A stretch of DNA of 64,000 bases from Buchnera aphidicola (Meitanaphis elongallis) (GCA_039830015.1 CP140033.1:496001-560000), one strand, 5' to 3'. Positions 38,916 through 48,187 are shown, counted from the stretch's first letter. Notes: generated by a model not told the origin, from the sequence alone. Numbers and translations are program-made.

Positions 38916-39104
38916 TGTATTTTTCCTTTCTACTTAATAAAAAATTAACTCTAGCTATGTTACGCCGAACCAATCGTAATAAATGAGGTTTCTGTAACTT
39001 TTTAGAAGAAAGCTGTAAACGAAGACCAAACTGTTCTTGTAATAAATTGACTAACTCGATGTGCAATTCTTGAATAGTTTTTTTTTTATTTCTCTTGAAA
39101 TCAT
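38908..39104 (-). CDS. rpmC: 50S ribosomal protein L29, frameshifted at a poly(A) run
   Basis: Gene for L29, at the exit tunnel where trigger factor and SRP dock. It starts with an ATG sharing one base with the rplP stop (TAATG), with AAGGA upstream. The first nine codons give MISREIKKK; the next codon, in a run of exactly ten A (39078-39087), is out of phase. Adding one A restores a full L29-like protein of 65 residues: TIQELHIELVNLLQEQF and then HLLRLVRRNIARVNFLL, ending at TGA 38908-38910. Without it, translation stops at TAG (39051-39053) after 17 codons. Everything beyond the run is well conserved, so slippage rescue is more likely than decay. Confidence 0.85.
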
Positions 39105-39514
39105 TATATTATCCTTTTAACTACAAATATAGTTTTTACAGGTAATTTTGAAGCTGCTAATCTAAACGCTTCTCTAGAAAGTTCTTCAGATACACCATCA
39201 ATTTCATACAACATTTTTCCTGGTTGAACTAATGCTACCCAATATTCTACATTACCTTTCCCTTTTCCCATTCTCACTTCTAAAGGTTTTTGAGTGATTG
39301 GCTTATCTGGAAAAATACGAATCCAAATTTTACCTTGTCTTTTAACAAATCTAGAAATAGCTCGTCTAGCTGCTTCAATTTGACTGGACTTTAATCGCCC
39401 TCTTTCAATAGCTTTTAAACCATAAGATCCAAAACTAATATCTGTACCAATAGCTAAACCTCGATTACGACCTTTATGCATTTTTCTAAATTTTGTTCGT
39501 TTCGGCTGTAACAT
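39104..39514 (-). CDS. rplP: 50S ribosomal protein L16
   Basis: Protein next to the peptidyl transferase centre, 136 residues as in E. coli. MLQPKRTKFRKMHKGRNRG and the basic block RIFPDKPIT-QKPLEVRMGKGKG are conserved, as is the arginine-containing region around residue 81. Its stop shares one base with the rpmC start. S10 operon. Confidence 0.98.
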   Translation of the reverse strand: MLQPKRTKFRKMHKGRNRGLAIGTDISFGSYGLKAIERGRLKSSQIEAARRAISRFVKRQGKIWIRIFPDKPITQKPLEVRMGKGKGNVEYWVALVQPGKMLYEIDGVSEELSREAFRLAASKLPVKTIFVVKRII

Positions 39515-39526
39515 TAGAACATCTCC

Positions 39527-40228
39527 TTACTTTTTATACTTTCTCAGATGTTTTTTAAACTTAGTAAGAGGTTTTTCTAATTTTGGAACAGACATAATAC
39601 CACCTAAAATTTCTCCCTTAAATATCCATACTTTTACACCAATAACTCCATAAGTAGTGTAAGCTTCAGACAAGTTGTAATCAATATCAGCTCTTAAAGT
39701 ATGTAAAGGTACCCTACCCTCTCGATACCATTCTCTTCGAGCTATTTCTACTCCACCTAAACGACCACTAATTTCTATTTTAATACCTTTTGCTCCCTGT
39801 CTCATTGCATTTTGTACGGAACGCTTCATAGCACGTCTAAACATAACTCTTCGTTCTAACTGAGAGGTAATATTGTCTGCTACTAATTTTGCGTCCAATT
39901 CTGGTTTTCTAACTTCAGAAATATTAATTTGAGCAGGAACTCCTGTAATATTTGTAATAGCTAATCTTAATTTTTCTACATCTTCACCTTTCTTTCCTAT
40001 AACAATTCCAGGACGTGCACTATATATTGTTATTCTAACACTTTTTGAAGGACGCTCAATAACAATACGAGAAATAGAAGCTTTACATAACTTTTTTTTT
40101 AAAAATTCACGTACTTTAAAATCACTATTTAAAGTATCTGCAAAATGCTTAGTGCTAGAAAACCACACAGAATTCCAATGTTTAATAATACCTAATCGCA
40201 TACCATTAGGATGTACTTTTTGACCCAT
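39527..40228 (-). CDS. rpsC: 30S ribosomal protein S3
   Basis: mRNA-entry protein with helicase-related role, 233 residues as in E. coli. The KH domain motif GVVIGKKG-like PGIVIGKKGEDVEKLR is intact, followed by RRVMFRRAMKRSVQNAM and GRLGGVEIARREWYREG. It lies 12 bases before rplP and 20 after rplV. Confidence 0.98.
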   Translation of the reverse strand: MGQKVHPNGMRLGIIKHWNSVWFSSTKHFADTLNSDFKVREFLKKKLCKASISRIVIERPSKSVRITIYSARPGIVIGKKGEDVEKLRLAITNITGVPAQINISEVRKPELDAKLVADNITSQLERRVMFRRAMKRSVQNAMRQGAKGIKIEISGRLGGVEIARREWYREGRVPLHTLRADIDYNLSEAYTTYGVIGVKVWIFKGEILGGIMSVPKLEKPLTKFKKHLRKYKK

Positions 40229-40248
40229 ATTTACTCATCCCTAACTTA

Positions 40249-40584
40249 TTATAAATGATCAGAAACAACTATAGTGATATGACTAGTACGTTTTAAAATA
40301 CGATCTGCACGACCTTTAGCACGCGGCATCATTCTCTTCATAGTTGGACCTTCATTAACAAAAATTCTAGTTATTATCAAATTATTTGCATCAACATTAT
40401 TATTATGTTCCGCATTAGCGATAGCAGATTTTAAAACCTTTTTAATTAATATTGATGCTTTTTTATTATTATGAATCAAAATATTTAAAGCATGTGAAAC
40501 TTTTTGGCCTCTAATCAAATTAGCTACTAATCGCACTTTTTGAGCAGAAGATCTAGCTTGAAGATGTTTAGCAAAAGTTTCCAT
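40249..40584 (-). CDS. rplV: 50S ribosomal protein L22
   Basis: Protein lining the exit tunnel, 111 residues (E. coli 110). The beta-hairpin that reaches into the tunnel, around GPTMKRMMPRAKGRADRI, is complete. It lies 14 bases after rpsS in the S10 operon. Confidence 0.97.
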   Translation of the reverse strand: METFAKHLQARSSAQKVRLVANLIRGQKVSHALNILIHNNKKASILIKKVLKSAIANAEHNNNVDANNLIITRIFVNEGPTMKRMMPRAKGRADRILKRTSHITIVVSDHL

Positions 40585-40598
40585 ATCAAATATTCCCT

Positions 40599-40877
40599 CT
40601 AACGTTTTTTAATCTTTTTATCAGAAACATGACCACGATACATGCGAGTTACAGAAAATTCACCTAATTTATGTCCAACCATATCCTCGGTAATAAATAT
40701 TGGAATATGTTGACGCCCATTATGTACCGATATCGTTAAACCAATCATATTTGGGAAAATAGTTGAACGACGAGACCAAGTACGCACAGGTTTTCTATCA
40801 CGATGTTTAATAGCTTTTTCAACTTTTCTTAATAATGAAACGTCAATAAAAGGACCTTTTTTAAGAGAACGGGGCAC
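40599..40877 (-). CDS. rpsS: 30S ribosomal protein S19
   Basis: Head protein of 92 residues as in E. coli. It reads PRSLKKGPFIDVSLLRKVE at the start and KLGEFSVTRMYRGHV near the end. The start is GTG, preceded by GGAG. It lies 18 bases after rplB. Confidence 0.97.
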   Translation of the reverse strand: MPRSLKKGPFIDVSLLRKVEKAIKHRDRKPVRTWSRRSTIFPNMIGLTISVHNGRQHIPIFITEDMVGHKLGEFSVTRMYRGHVSDKKIKKR

Positions 40878-40895
40878 TATGCGCTACTCCTCAAA

Positions 40896-41717
40896 TTATT
40901 TACTACGACTCTTAATAATAAACTTATCAGTTCGTTTATTTTTTCTAGTTTTTTTTCCTTTAGTTTGCAATCCCCATGGACTAACTGGGTGCTTCCCAAA
41001 ATTTCTTCCTTCACCCCCTCCATGAGGATGATCTACTGGATTCATTGCAGTACCTCTAACAGTAGGACGAATTCCACGCCAACGAGAAGCGCCAGCTTTT
41101 CCTAACACTATTAACATATGTTCTTCATTGCCTACTTCACCAATAGTAGCTCTACATTTTGATTCTAGTCGTCTTATTTCACCAGAACGTAAACGCAAAG
41201 TGACATATTGATCTTCTTTAGATACCAATTGTACACCTACTCCTGCAGATCTAGCTATTTGCGCACCTTTTCCAGGTTTCATCTCTATATTATGTATTAT
41301 TGTTCCAACAGGAATATTCTTCATAGGTAATACATTACCTATCTTTATATCAGATGATGTTCCTGAAACTATTTTTGAACCTATTTTTAAACCTTTAGGA
41401 GATAAAATATATGCCCTTTCTCCATCTTTATACAAAATTAAAGCAAGATTTGCAGATCGATTTGGATCATACTCTAAGCGTTCAACAATAGCAGGGATAT
41501 TGTCTTTATTTCGTTTGAAATCAATAATTCTATAAGATTTCTTATGGCCCCCTCCAATATGACGAGTCGTGATACGTCCATGATTATTCCTACCTCCACT
41601 CTTTACTTTTTTTTCTATTAAAGAAGAACGAGGTTTTCCTTTATACAAATTATAATTAACTAATTTTACAACATGACGACGCCCTGGAGATGTTGGTTTA
41701 CATTTAACAATAGTCAT
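40896..41717 (-). CDS. rplB: 50S ribosomal protein L2
   Basis: Core protein needed for subunit joining and peptidyl transfer. The 273 residues equal E. coli. The essential histidine region MNPVDHPHGGGEGRNFGKHP is intact, as are RNNHGRITTRHIGGGHK and YDPNRSANLALILYKDG. It is positioned between rplW and rpsS. Confidence 0.98.
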   Translation of the reverse strand: MTIVKCKPTSPGRRHVVKLVNYNLYKGKPRSSLIEKKVKSGGRNNHGRITTRHIGGGHKKSYRIIDFKRNKDNIPAIVERLEYDPNRSANLALILYKDGERAYILSPKGLKIGSKIVSGTSSDIKIGNVLPMKNIPVGTIIHNIEMKPGKGAQIARSAGVGVQLVSKEDQYVTLRLRSGEIRRLESKCRATIGEVGNEEHMLIVLGKAGASRWRGIRPTVRGTAMNPVDHPHGGGEGRNFGKHPVSPWGLQTKGKKTRKNKRTDKFIIKSRSK

Positions 41718-41753
41718 TTTGTATTAACACTACCCTCATTTTTCTATTTTATC

Positions 41754-42056
41754 TTATTCTACCTGTCCAATAACGTTAATATCTTGTCCTTTTTCTAAAG
41801 AAATATAAGCTTTTTTCCAATTACTTAAACAACCTATATGACCATTCTTACGTTTTTTTTTACCTTGAATTATTAATGTATTAACACGATTCACTTTTAC
41901 CTTAAAAAGTGTTTGTACAGCTTGCTTAATTTCAACTTTAGTTGTACAAATAGGTACTTTTACCACTATAGTATTAAATTTTTCTGAAGAAATAGAAGAC
42001 TTTTCAGAAACATATGGGGAAAAAAACATCTTTAAAAATTTGTTTTTATTAATCAC
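41754..42056 (-). CDS. rplW: 50S ribosomal protein L23
   Basis: Exit-tunnel protein that provides the docking site for trigger factor (3267-4562) and SRP. It has 100 residues as in E. coli, with SPYVSEKSS, NTLIIQGKKKR and NWKKAYISL conserved; the VSEK glutamate region that contacts trigger factor is kept. The start is GTG and shares GTGA with the rplD stop, indicating translational coupling. Confidence 0.97.
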   Translation of the reverse strand: MINKNKFLKMFFSPYVSEKSSISSEKFNTIVVKVPICTTKVEIKQAVQTLFKVKVNRVNTLIIQGKKKRKNGHIGCLSNWKKAYISLEKGQDINVIGQVE

Positions 42057-42658
42057 AGCAATAATTTCTCCACTTTTTTAATAGCTTCAGAAGTAATAAT
42101 AACGTTTTTAAAAGTAATCAGACTAATCGGATCAATGATCCTAACAGTTTTAATATTAACTTTATATAAATTTCGTGAAGCTAAAAACAAATTGTTATCT
42201 CTAACCATTGTTATAATTAACACATCAAAAATTTCTATAGATTTTAATTTATTTACCAAAAACTTAGTCTTAGGCATATCTATAGAAAAGTTTTCAAAAA
42301 TAAAAAGACGATTTTTACGAATCAATTCAGAAAAAATACTTCTTAAAGCCCCTCGATACATTTTTCTATTAATTTTTTGATAAAAATCTTTAGGTTTAGC
42401 TGCAAAAGTTACACCTCCAGATCTCCATATAGGACTTCTTAAGGAACCTGCTCTTGCACGCCCCGTTCCTTTTTGACGCCATGGTTTTTTCCCCGATCCA
42501 GACACCTCTGAACGATTTTTTTGGGCTTTAGTTCCCTGTCGAGTACCAGATGAGTAAGAAACAACAACCTGATGTACTAATGCTTCGTTAAAGTTACAAT
42601 TAAAAATTGCATCAGACACATTTATAATATCTTGTTTATCTCTGAGTTCCAATTCCAT
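42053..42658 (-). CDS. rplD: 50S ribosomal protein L4
   Basis: Exit-tunnel protein; in E. coli also the autorepressor of the S10 operon. It has 201 residues as in E. coli. The loop reaching into the tunnel, GSGKKPWRQKGTGRARAGS, is conserved, as is SPIWRSGGVTFAAKP. The AAAGGAG ribosome site lies inside the extended rplC end. It overlaps rplW by 4 bases. Confidence 0.98.
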   Translation of the reverse strand: MELELRDKQDIINVSDAIFNCNFNEALVHQVVVSYSSGTRQGTKAQKNRSEVSGSGKKPWRQKGTGRARAGSLRSPIWRSGGVTFAAKPKDFYQKINRKMYRGALRSIFSELIRKNRLFIFENFSIDMPKTKFLVNKLKSIEIFDVLIITMVRDNNLFLASRNLYKVNIKTVRIIDPISLITFKNVIITSEAIKKVEKLLL

Positions 42659-43304
42659 TATTTTTTACTCCTTTTACTTTAATTGCAGGTTTAATAATAA
42701 GATCACTTCCTTTTGATCCAGGGACTGAACCTTTCACTAAAAGTAAATTTCGATTCAAATCAATTCTAATTATATCTAAACTCTGCACCGTTACTCGATT
42801 ATTTCCTAAACGACCTGCCATACTTTTACCTTTAAAAACTTTACCAGGTGTCTGATTTTGCCCAATAGAACCAGGAGCTCTATGAGATAACGAATTTCCA
42901 TGACTAGCATCTTGAGTACGAAAATGCCATCGTTTCACTGTACCACAAAATCCTTTTCCTTTAGACGTTCCTACTACATCAACTTTCTTTAAATTTAAAA
43001 ACAAATTTAAATCTAAAATTTGTCCTACTTTGAAATCCATAATGTTTTCTTTAATACGAAATTCCCATAAACCACGACCAACCTTTACTCCAGATTTTAA
43101 AAAATGACCAATTTCCGGTTTAACTAATTTTTTAATCTTTTTAACTCCAGTAGTCACTTGAATAGCATCATAATTGTCAATATCTGTAGTTTTAATTTGA
43201 ATAATACAATTTTTTCGAACTTCAATCACAGTCACTGAAAGTGATGTACCTTCTTTTGTAAAGATACAAGTCATTCCCATTTTTTTACCAATTAAACCAA
43301 TCAT
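42636..43304 (-). CDS. rplC: 50S ribosomal protein L3 with C-terminal extension
   Basis: Assembly-initiator protein near the peptidyl transferase centre. The core follows E. coli L3, including GTSKGKGFCGTVKRW, SLSHRAPGSIGQNQTPG with the glutamine that PrmB methylates in E. coli, and GSDLIIKPAIK at the usual end. The frame then continues for about 12 residues through the rplD ribosome site and 23 bases into rplD, giving 222 residues against 209. The normal stop appears to have been lost. Confidence 0.96.
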   Translation of the reverse strand: MIGLIGKKMGMTCIFTKEGTSLSVTVIEVRKNCIIQIKTTDIDNYDAIQVTTGVKKIKKLVKPEIGHFLKSGVKVGRGLWEFRIKENIMDFKVGQILDLNLFLNLKKVDVVGTSKGKGFCGTVKRWHFRTQDASHGNSLSHRAPGSIGQNQTPGKVFKGKSMAGRLGNNRVTVQSLDIIRIDLNRNLLLVKGSVPGSKGSDLIIKPAIKVKGVKNNGIGTQR

Positions 43305-43344
43305 GTTTGCTTCAATCCCTTTAATTAATCATTTATTCATACGA

Positions 43345-43659
43345 TTAACCTAAACTGATTTGTACATCTACACCAGCAGCAAGATCCAACCGCATCAAGG
43401 CATCAACTGTTTTTTCAGTAGGTTCAACAATATCAATAAGCCGCTTATGTGTTCGAATCTCATATTGATCGCGAGCATCTTTATTTACATGAGGAGAAAT
43501 GAGTACAGTGAATCGTTCTTTATGTGTAGGAAGAGGAATAGGACCACGAACCTGTGCTCCAGTTCTTTTTGCTGTTTCCACGATTTCTGAAGTTGATTGA
43601 TCAATCAATCTGTGATCAAAAGCTTTAAGACGAATACGTATTCTCTGGTTCTGCTGCAT
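43345..43659 (-). CDS. rpsJ: 30S ribosomal protein S10
   Basis: Head protein that also acts in transcription antitermination with NusB at boxA; a boxA is present before the 23S gene (26295-26308). It has 104 residues (E. coli 103). RIRIRLKAFDHRLID and FTVLISPHVNKDARDQYEIRTH are intact. First gene of the S10 operon, with AAGGGAG upstream. Confidence 0.98.
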   Translation of the reverse strand: MQQNQRIRIRLKAFDHRLIDQSTSEIVETAKRTGAQVRGPIPLPTHKERFTVLISPHVNKDARDQYEIRTHKRLIDIVEPTEKTVDALMRLDLAAGVDVQISLG

Positions 43660-43770
43660 AAAACAAAAACTCCCTTAATATAAAGATCACAAAACATTCT
43701 TCTTTTCAATTCTAAAAAGAATATGTTAATATTAAACTTCTAGTTCGTAAAAAGAACATACTTAAAAAAT

Positions 43771-43799
43771 TTAATAAGCGTCGCCAAAAACAGTGTAAA
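43771..43799 (-). promoter_or_regulatory. Candidate S10 operon promoter
   Basis: On the minus strand TTTACA (complement of 43794-43799) and TATTAA (complement of 43771-43776) are exactly 17 bases apart, with an unusually GC-rich spacer (GGCGACGC) for this DNA. It would give a leader of about 105 bases before rpsJ. Confidence 0.45.
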
Positions 43800-44093
43800 C
43801 TATTAAAAAAGATATATAATAGTCAGAAACATATATAACGTTCAGATGTGAACAAATTATGAAATGTAATTAAAATTAATAGTAATTCTATAGCTATAAG
43901 TATTACTATACTAACATTTACTGCACATGGTGCATAAATTTTTAACACATTTTAGATACTATTATATATGAAACAACTTCTCCCTAAGATCATTATAAAG
44001 CATGAAGTAATAAAATTCATTATCTTTTTATAATTTATCTTAAAAGTTTATATTCATTAATACATGATATAATTTTAATTTAAAAACATAAAA

Positions 44094-44139
44094 ATAAAAA
44101 AATCAAGAAAAGAGCTAAAACTCCAATTTCTTTTCTTGA
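44094..44139 (-). terminator. Intrinsic terminator of the str operon
   Basis: On the minus strand TCAAGAAAAGA and TCTTTTCTTGA form a perfect 11-base-pair stem with a 15-base loop, followed by TTTTTTTATTTTT. It lies 37 bases after the tuf stop and separates the str from the S10 operon. Confidence 0.8.
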
Positions 44140-44175
44140 CTTAATATCTACTATATATAAAATACACATTACATT

Positions 44176-45360
44176 TTAATCAATAACCTTAACTACAATC
44201 CCAGCACCAACAGTTTTTCCACCTTCACGAATTGCAAATCTTAATCCATCGGCCATAGCAATAGGATGAATAAGCGTAACAAGCATTTTAATATTATCTC
44301 CTGGCATAACCATCTCTACTCCATCTGGAAGCTCAACATAACCAGTAACATCCGTAGTACGAAAATAAAATTGAGGTCGATATCCTTTAAAAAAAGGTGT
44401 ATGACGTCCTCCTTCTTCTTTAGATAATACATACACTTCAGATTCAAATTTTATATGAGGAGTAATCGTTCCTGGTTTCGACAATACTTGACCTCTTTCA
44501 ATATCGTCACGTTTAGTACCTCGTAGTAATACTCCAATATTTTCTCCTGCTCGACCTTCGTCTAATAATTTACGAAACATTTCTACACCAGTACATATTG
44601 TCTTCGAAGTAGGTTTAATACCTACAATTTCTACTTCTTCCCCTACTTTAATTATTCCTCTCTCTACCCGACCAGTAACTACCGTTCCACGACCTGATAT
44701 AGAGAAAACATCTTCAATAGGAAGCAAAAAAGGTTGATCAATAGATCTTTTAGGTTCAGGAATATATGTATCTAATACATTAGATAAATCCAAAATCTTC
44801 TCTTCCCATGTAAGATCACCTTCTAATGCCTTTAAAGCAGAACCTCGTATAATTGGAGTTTTCTCACCAGGAAAATCATATTGAGTTAATAAATCACGTA
44901 CTTCCATTTCTACCAGTTCTAACAATTCTTCGTCATTAACCATATCACATTTATTTAAAAAAACAACAATATAAGGTACTCCTACTTGTCTACCTAGTAA
45001 GATATGTTCACGAGTTTGGGGCATAGGACCATCAGTAGCTGCTACTACCAAAATTGCACCATCCATTTGAGCTGCCCCAGTGATCATATTTTTTATATAA
45101 TCGGCATGTCCAGGACAATCTACATGTGCATAATGTCTTGTGCTAGTATCATATTCTACATGAGATGTGTTAATTGTAATTCCTCGTTCTTTCTCTTCTG
45201 GAGCATTATCTATTTGATCAAAAGCCCGTGCAGATCCCCCGTATTTTTTTGCTAAAACAGTAGTTATAGCTGCTGTTAAAGTAGTTTTTCCATGATCAAC
45301 ATGACCAATAGTACCTACATTTATATGAGGTTTTAAACGTTTAAATTTTTCTTTAGACAC
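44176..45360 (-). CDS. tuf: Elongation factor Tu
   Basis: GTPase delivering aminoacyl-tRNA to the ribosome. I chose the GTG at 45360, with AGGGA upstream, giving SKEKFKRLKPHINVGTIGHV and 394 residues, the E. coli length. The ATG at 45429 would add 23 unrelated residues and run into fusA. G1 is GHVDHGKT, G3 DCPGHADY, G4 NKCD, and the effector GITINTSH is intact. Last gene of the str operon, followed by a terminator. It is the only tuf in this window. Confidence 0.98.
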   Translation of the reverse strand: MSKEKFKRLKPHINVGTIGHVDHGKTTLTAAITTVLAKKYGGSARAFDQIDNAPEEKERGITINTSHVEYDTSTRHYAHVDCPGHADYIKNMITGAAQMDGAILVVAATDGPMPQTREHILLGRQVGVPYIVVFLNKCDMVNDEELLELVEMEVRDLLTQYDFPGEKTPIIRGSALKALEGDLTWEEKILDLSNVLDTYIPEPKRSIDQPFLLPIEDVFSISGRGTVVTGRVERGIIKVGEEVEIVGIKPTSKTICTGVEMFRKLLDEGRAGENIGVLLRGTKRDDIERGQVLSKPGTITPHIKFESEVYVLSKEEGGRHTPFFKGYRPQFYFRTTDVTGYVELPDGVEMVMPGDNIKMLVTLIHPIAMADGLRFAIREGGKTVGAGIVVKVID

Positions 45361-45406
45361 AACAATTTCCCTTTTTAAAAACATTAAAAATAATATAAAA
45401 TTCAAA

Positions 45407-47518
45407 CTATCTACTTTCTCTTTTTTCAATAATACAAGCTGCTATAGTATTCGGAGCTTCTACATATCTTAAAAATTCCATTGAATAAGATGCTCTTCCT
45501 TGCGTTTGCGAACGCAAATCAGTTGCATAACCAAACATTTCGGACAATGGGACCTGAGCAGAAATTATTTTTCCAATTAATAAATCTCTTATTCCTTCAA
45601 TCATTCCTCTTCTTCTATTCAAATCGCCTATTACATCACCCATATATTCTTCTGGAGTTTCTACTTCAACTTGCATAATAGGTTCCAAGAGTATTGGTTG
45701 CGCATGCTTAAAAGCATCTTTAAACGCTAGTGAAGCAGCTAACTTAAATGCAATTTCAGAAGAGTCAACGTCATGATAAGAGCCAAAATGTAAACGAACA
45801 CCAATGTTAACTACAGGATAACCAGCTAAGGGTCCACTATGTAATTGTTCTTGTATTCCCTTATCAATAGCTGAAATATATTCTCCCGGAATAACTCCTC
45901 CCTTAATATCATTTATAAATTTATAATTTTCTTGACTGGATTCTAAAGGGAACAAATCAATTACAACATGTCCATATTGACCTCTTCCACCAGATTGTTT
46001 TATGTATTTACCTTCCACGTTGCTTACATTATTCCGAATAGTTTCTCGATAAGCTACTTGAGGTTTTCCTACATTAGCACTGACACTAAACTCTCTTTTC
46101 ATTCTCTCGACAACTATTTCTAAATGCAATTCTCCCATACCAGAAATAATTGTTTGATTTGATTCTTTATCAGTCCACACTCGAAAAGAAGGATCTTCTT
46201 TTGCTAATCTACTTAAAGAAATACCCATTTTTTCTTGATCTATCTTAGTTTTTGGTTCAACTGCTATAGAGATAACTGGATCTGGAAAATCCATTTTCTC
46301 TAACACAATTACATGATTAGGATCACATAAAGTATCACCTGTAGTTACACTCTTTAAACCAATAGCAGCAGCTATATCACCTGCTCGAACTTCTTTTATT
46401 TCTTCTCTCTTATTTGCATGCATTTGAACAATACGTCCAAAACGTTCTTTTTGATGTTTTACAGAATTAAAAACCATATCTCCCGATCTGACAACACCAG
46501 AATAAACTCTAAAAAAAGTTAAATTACCTACAAATGGATCTGTAGCGATTTTAAAAGCTAATGCAGAAAAAGGTTCTTGATCATTAAAACAACGTAAGAC
46601 TGAAGTATTATTTGCATCTTTTAATGCTCCTTTAATAGAAACGACATCATTAGGAGATGGTAAAAATTCCACTATTGCATCTAACAATGCTTGTACGCCT
46701 TTATTTTTAAACGCAGATCCACAAGTAACAGGAATAATTTCATTATTTAACGCACGTTCGCGAAGAGACGTTTTAATTTCTTGTTCAGATATTGCTTGTC
46801 CTGTTAAATATTTATCCATTAAACGTTCATCATTTTCTACTGCAGCTTCAATAAGATTTTGATTCCACTCTTTAGATAACTCTCTCAAATGATCAGGAAT
46901 ATCTTCATAAGTAAACGTAATTCCTTGATCTAATTCATTCCAATGAATTGCCTTCATTTTTATCAAATCTACAACACCAATGAAATTATCTTCCGATCCA
47001 ATAGCTAATTGAATAGGAACAGGATTAGCACCAAGCTTGGCTCTTATTTGTTTAATCACATTAAAAAAGTTTGCACCCATACGATCCATTTTATTCACAA
47101 AAGCAATTCTAGGAACATTATATTTGTTTGCCTGCCTCCATACTGTTTCTGACTGAGGTTGAACTCCACCTACAGCACAATAAACCATAACAACACCATC
47201 TAATACTCTCATAGACCTTTCTACTTCTATAGTAAAATCTACATGTCCAGGAGTATCGATAATATTAATTCTATGTGACAAAAATTGCTTAGCCATTCCA
47301 GACCAAAATGTAGTAGTTGCAGCTGAAGTTATAGTAATTCCTCTTTCCTGTTCTTGTTCCATCCAATCCATAGTAGCTGCACCATCATGCACTTCACCAA
47401 TTTTATGATTCACACCAGTATAAAATAAAATACGCTCAGTAGTGGTGGTTTTTCCAGCATCTATATGAGCACTAATTCCTATATTTCTATATCGTATTAT
47501 TGGTGTAGTACGTCCCAT
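45407..47518 (-). CDS. fusA: Elongation factor G
   Basis: Translocase GTPase. Two ATG codons start the frame (47521, 47518); GAGG is six bases from the second, so I prefer 47518 (703 residues; E. coli 704). G1 AHIDAGKT, effector RGITITSAATT, G3 DTPGHVDF and G4 NKMD are all present, as is GKPQVAYRE of domain IV. It lies between rpsG and tuf in str order. Confidence 0.98.
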   Translation of the reverse strand: MGRTTPIIRYRNIGISAHIDAGKTTTTERILFYTGVNHKIGEVHDGAATMDWMEQEQERGITITSAATTTFWSGMAKQFLSHRINIIDTPGHVDFTIEVERSMRVLDGVVMVYCAVGGVQPQSETVWRQANKYNVPRIAFVNKMDRMGANFFNVIKQIRAKLGANPVPIQLAIGSEDNFIGVVDLIKMKAIHWNELDQGITFTYEDIPDHLRELSKEWNQNLIEAAVENDERLMDKYLTGQAISEQEIKTSLRERALNNEIIPVTCGSAFKNKGVQALLDAIVEFLPSPNDVVSIKGALKDANNTSVLRCFNDQEPFSALAFKIATDPFVGNLTFFRVYSGVVRSGDMVFNSVKHQKERFGRIVQMHANKREEIKEVRAGDIAAAIGLKSVTTGDTLCDPNHVIVLEKMDFPDPVISIAVEPKTKIDQEKMGISLSRLAKEDPSFRVWTDKESNQTIISGMGELHLEIVVERMKREFSVSANVGKPQVAYRETIRNNVSNVEGKYIKQSGGRGQYGHVVIDLFPLESSQENYKFINDIKGGVIPGEYISAIDKGIQEQLHSGPLAGYPVVNIGVRLHFGSYHDVDSSEIAFKLAASLAFKDAFKHAQPILLEPIMQVEVETPEEYMGDVIGDLNRRRGMIEGIRDLLIGKIISAQVPLSEMFGYATDLRSQTQGRASYSMEFLRYVEAPNTIAACIIEKRESR

Positions 47519-47612
47519 CATGTTCCTCTAATTTTGAATTTCTATATAAATAAAATCCTTATATATAAATTAAAATTAACCATAAATAAATTAAAATTTA
47601 CACATTTTTTAA

Positions 47613-48083
47613 TTACCAACGATAATGTGCAAAAGCTTTGTTAGCTTCTGCCATTCGATGAACTTCTTCACGTTTCTTTACAGCAGATCCTTTATTTTCT
47701 ACTGCATCCGATAATTCACTAGCTAACCTTAAAAACATAGACTTATCAGTGCGTTTTCTAGCAGCATCTACTATCCATCTCATAGCTAAAGCATGTCTTC
47801 GAACTGCACGAACTTCTACCGGTACTTGATATGTTGAACCTCCAACACGACGAGATTTGACTTCAACAGTAGGACGAACATTATCTAAAGCTAAATCAAA
47901 TGACTCCAATTCATTCTTTTTCGTACGTTTAGATAGAATTTTTAACGCATTATAAACTATCTCTTCAGCAATAGATTTTTTTCCATTTACCATTATTATA
48001 TTGATAAATTTTGCAACAATTTCAGAAGAAAACTTTGGATCTGATAAAATTTTTCGATGTCCAATAATACGACGTCTTGGCAT
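47613..48083 (-). CDS. rpsG: 30S ribosomal protein S7
   Basis: Primary 16S head-domain binder; in E. coli also the translational repressor of the str operon. It has 156 residues, the length of the short E. coli B form. MPRRRIIGHRKILSDPKF and ALAMRWIVDAARKR are conserved. It lies 104 bases after rpsL. Confidence 0.98.
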   Translation of the reverse strand: MPRRRIIGHRKILSDPKFSSEIVAKFINIIMVNGKKSIAEEIVYNALKILSKRTKKNELESFDLALDNVRPTVEVKSRRVGGSTYQVPVEVRAVRRHALAMRWIVDAARKRTDKSMFLRLASELSDAVENKGSAVKKREEVHRMAEANKAFAHYRW

Positions 48084-48187
48084 AACGTTCTCCGATTCAC
48101 ATAAATACTAATCAGAACTCATTTTTTATTTTTTTTGAAATATAAATATATACTTTAAATGTCTACTGTAATTAAAAATAAACATCA

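Larger units (their letters stand above)
43660..44175 (-). other. Spacer between tuf and rpsJ, S10 leader region
   Basis: A 516-base gap without a supported gene. It contains the tuf terminator (44094-44139), a candidate S10 promoter (43771-43799) and a roughly 105-base leader before rpsJ in which ATTCTTTTTAGAATT and nearby AAAAGAAGAAT can fold into small hairpins. Whether the L4-responsive leader of E. coli is preserved cannot be judged by eye. Confidence 0.5.

Noticed and set aside
45361..45429. Longer tuf start at an ATG
   Set aside because: It would add 23 residues with no EF-Tu similarity and overlap fusA; the GTG at 45360 has a good ribosome site and the exact family N-terminus.
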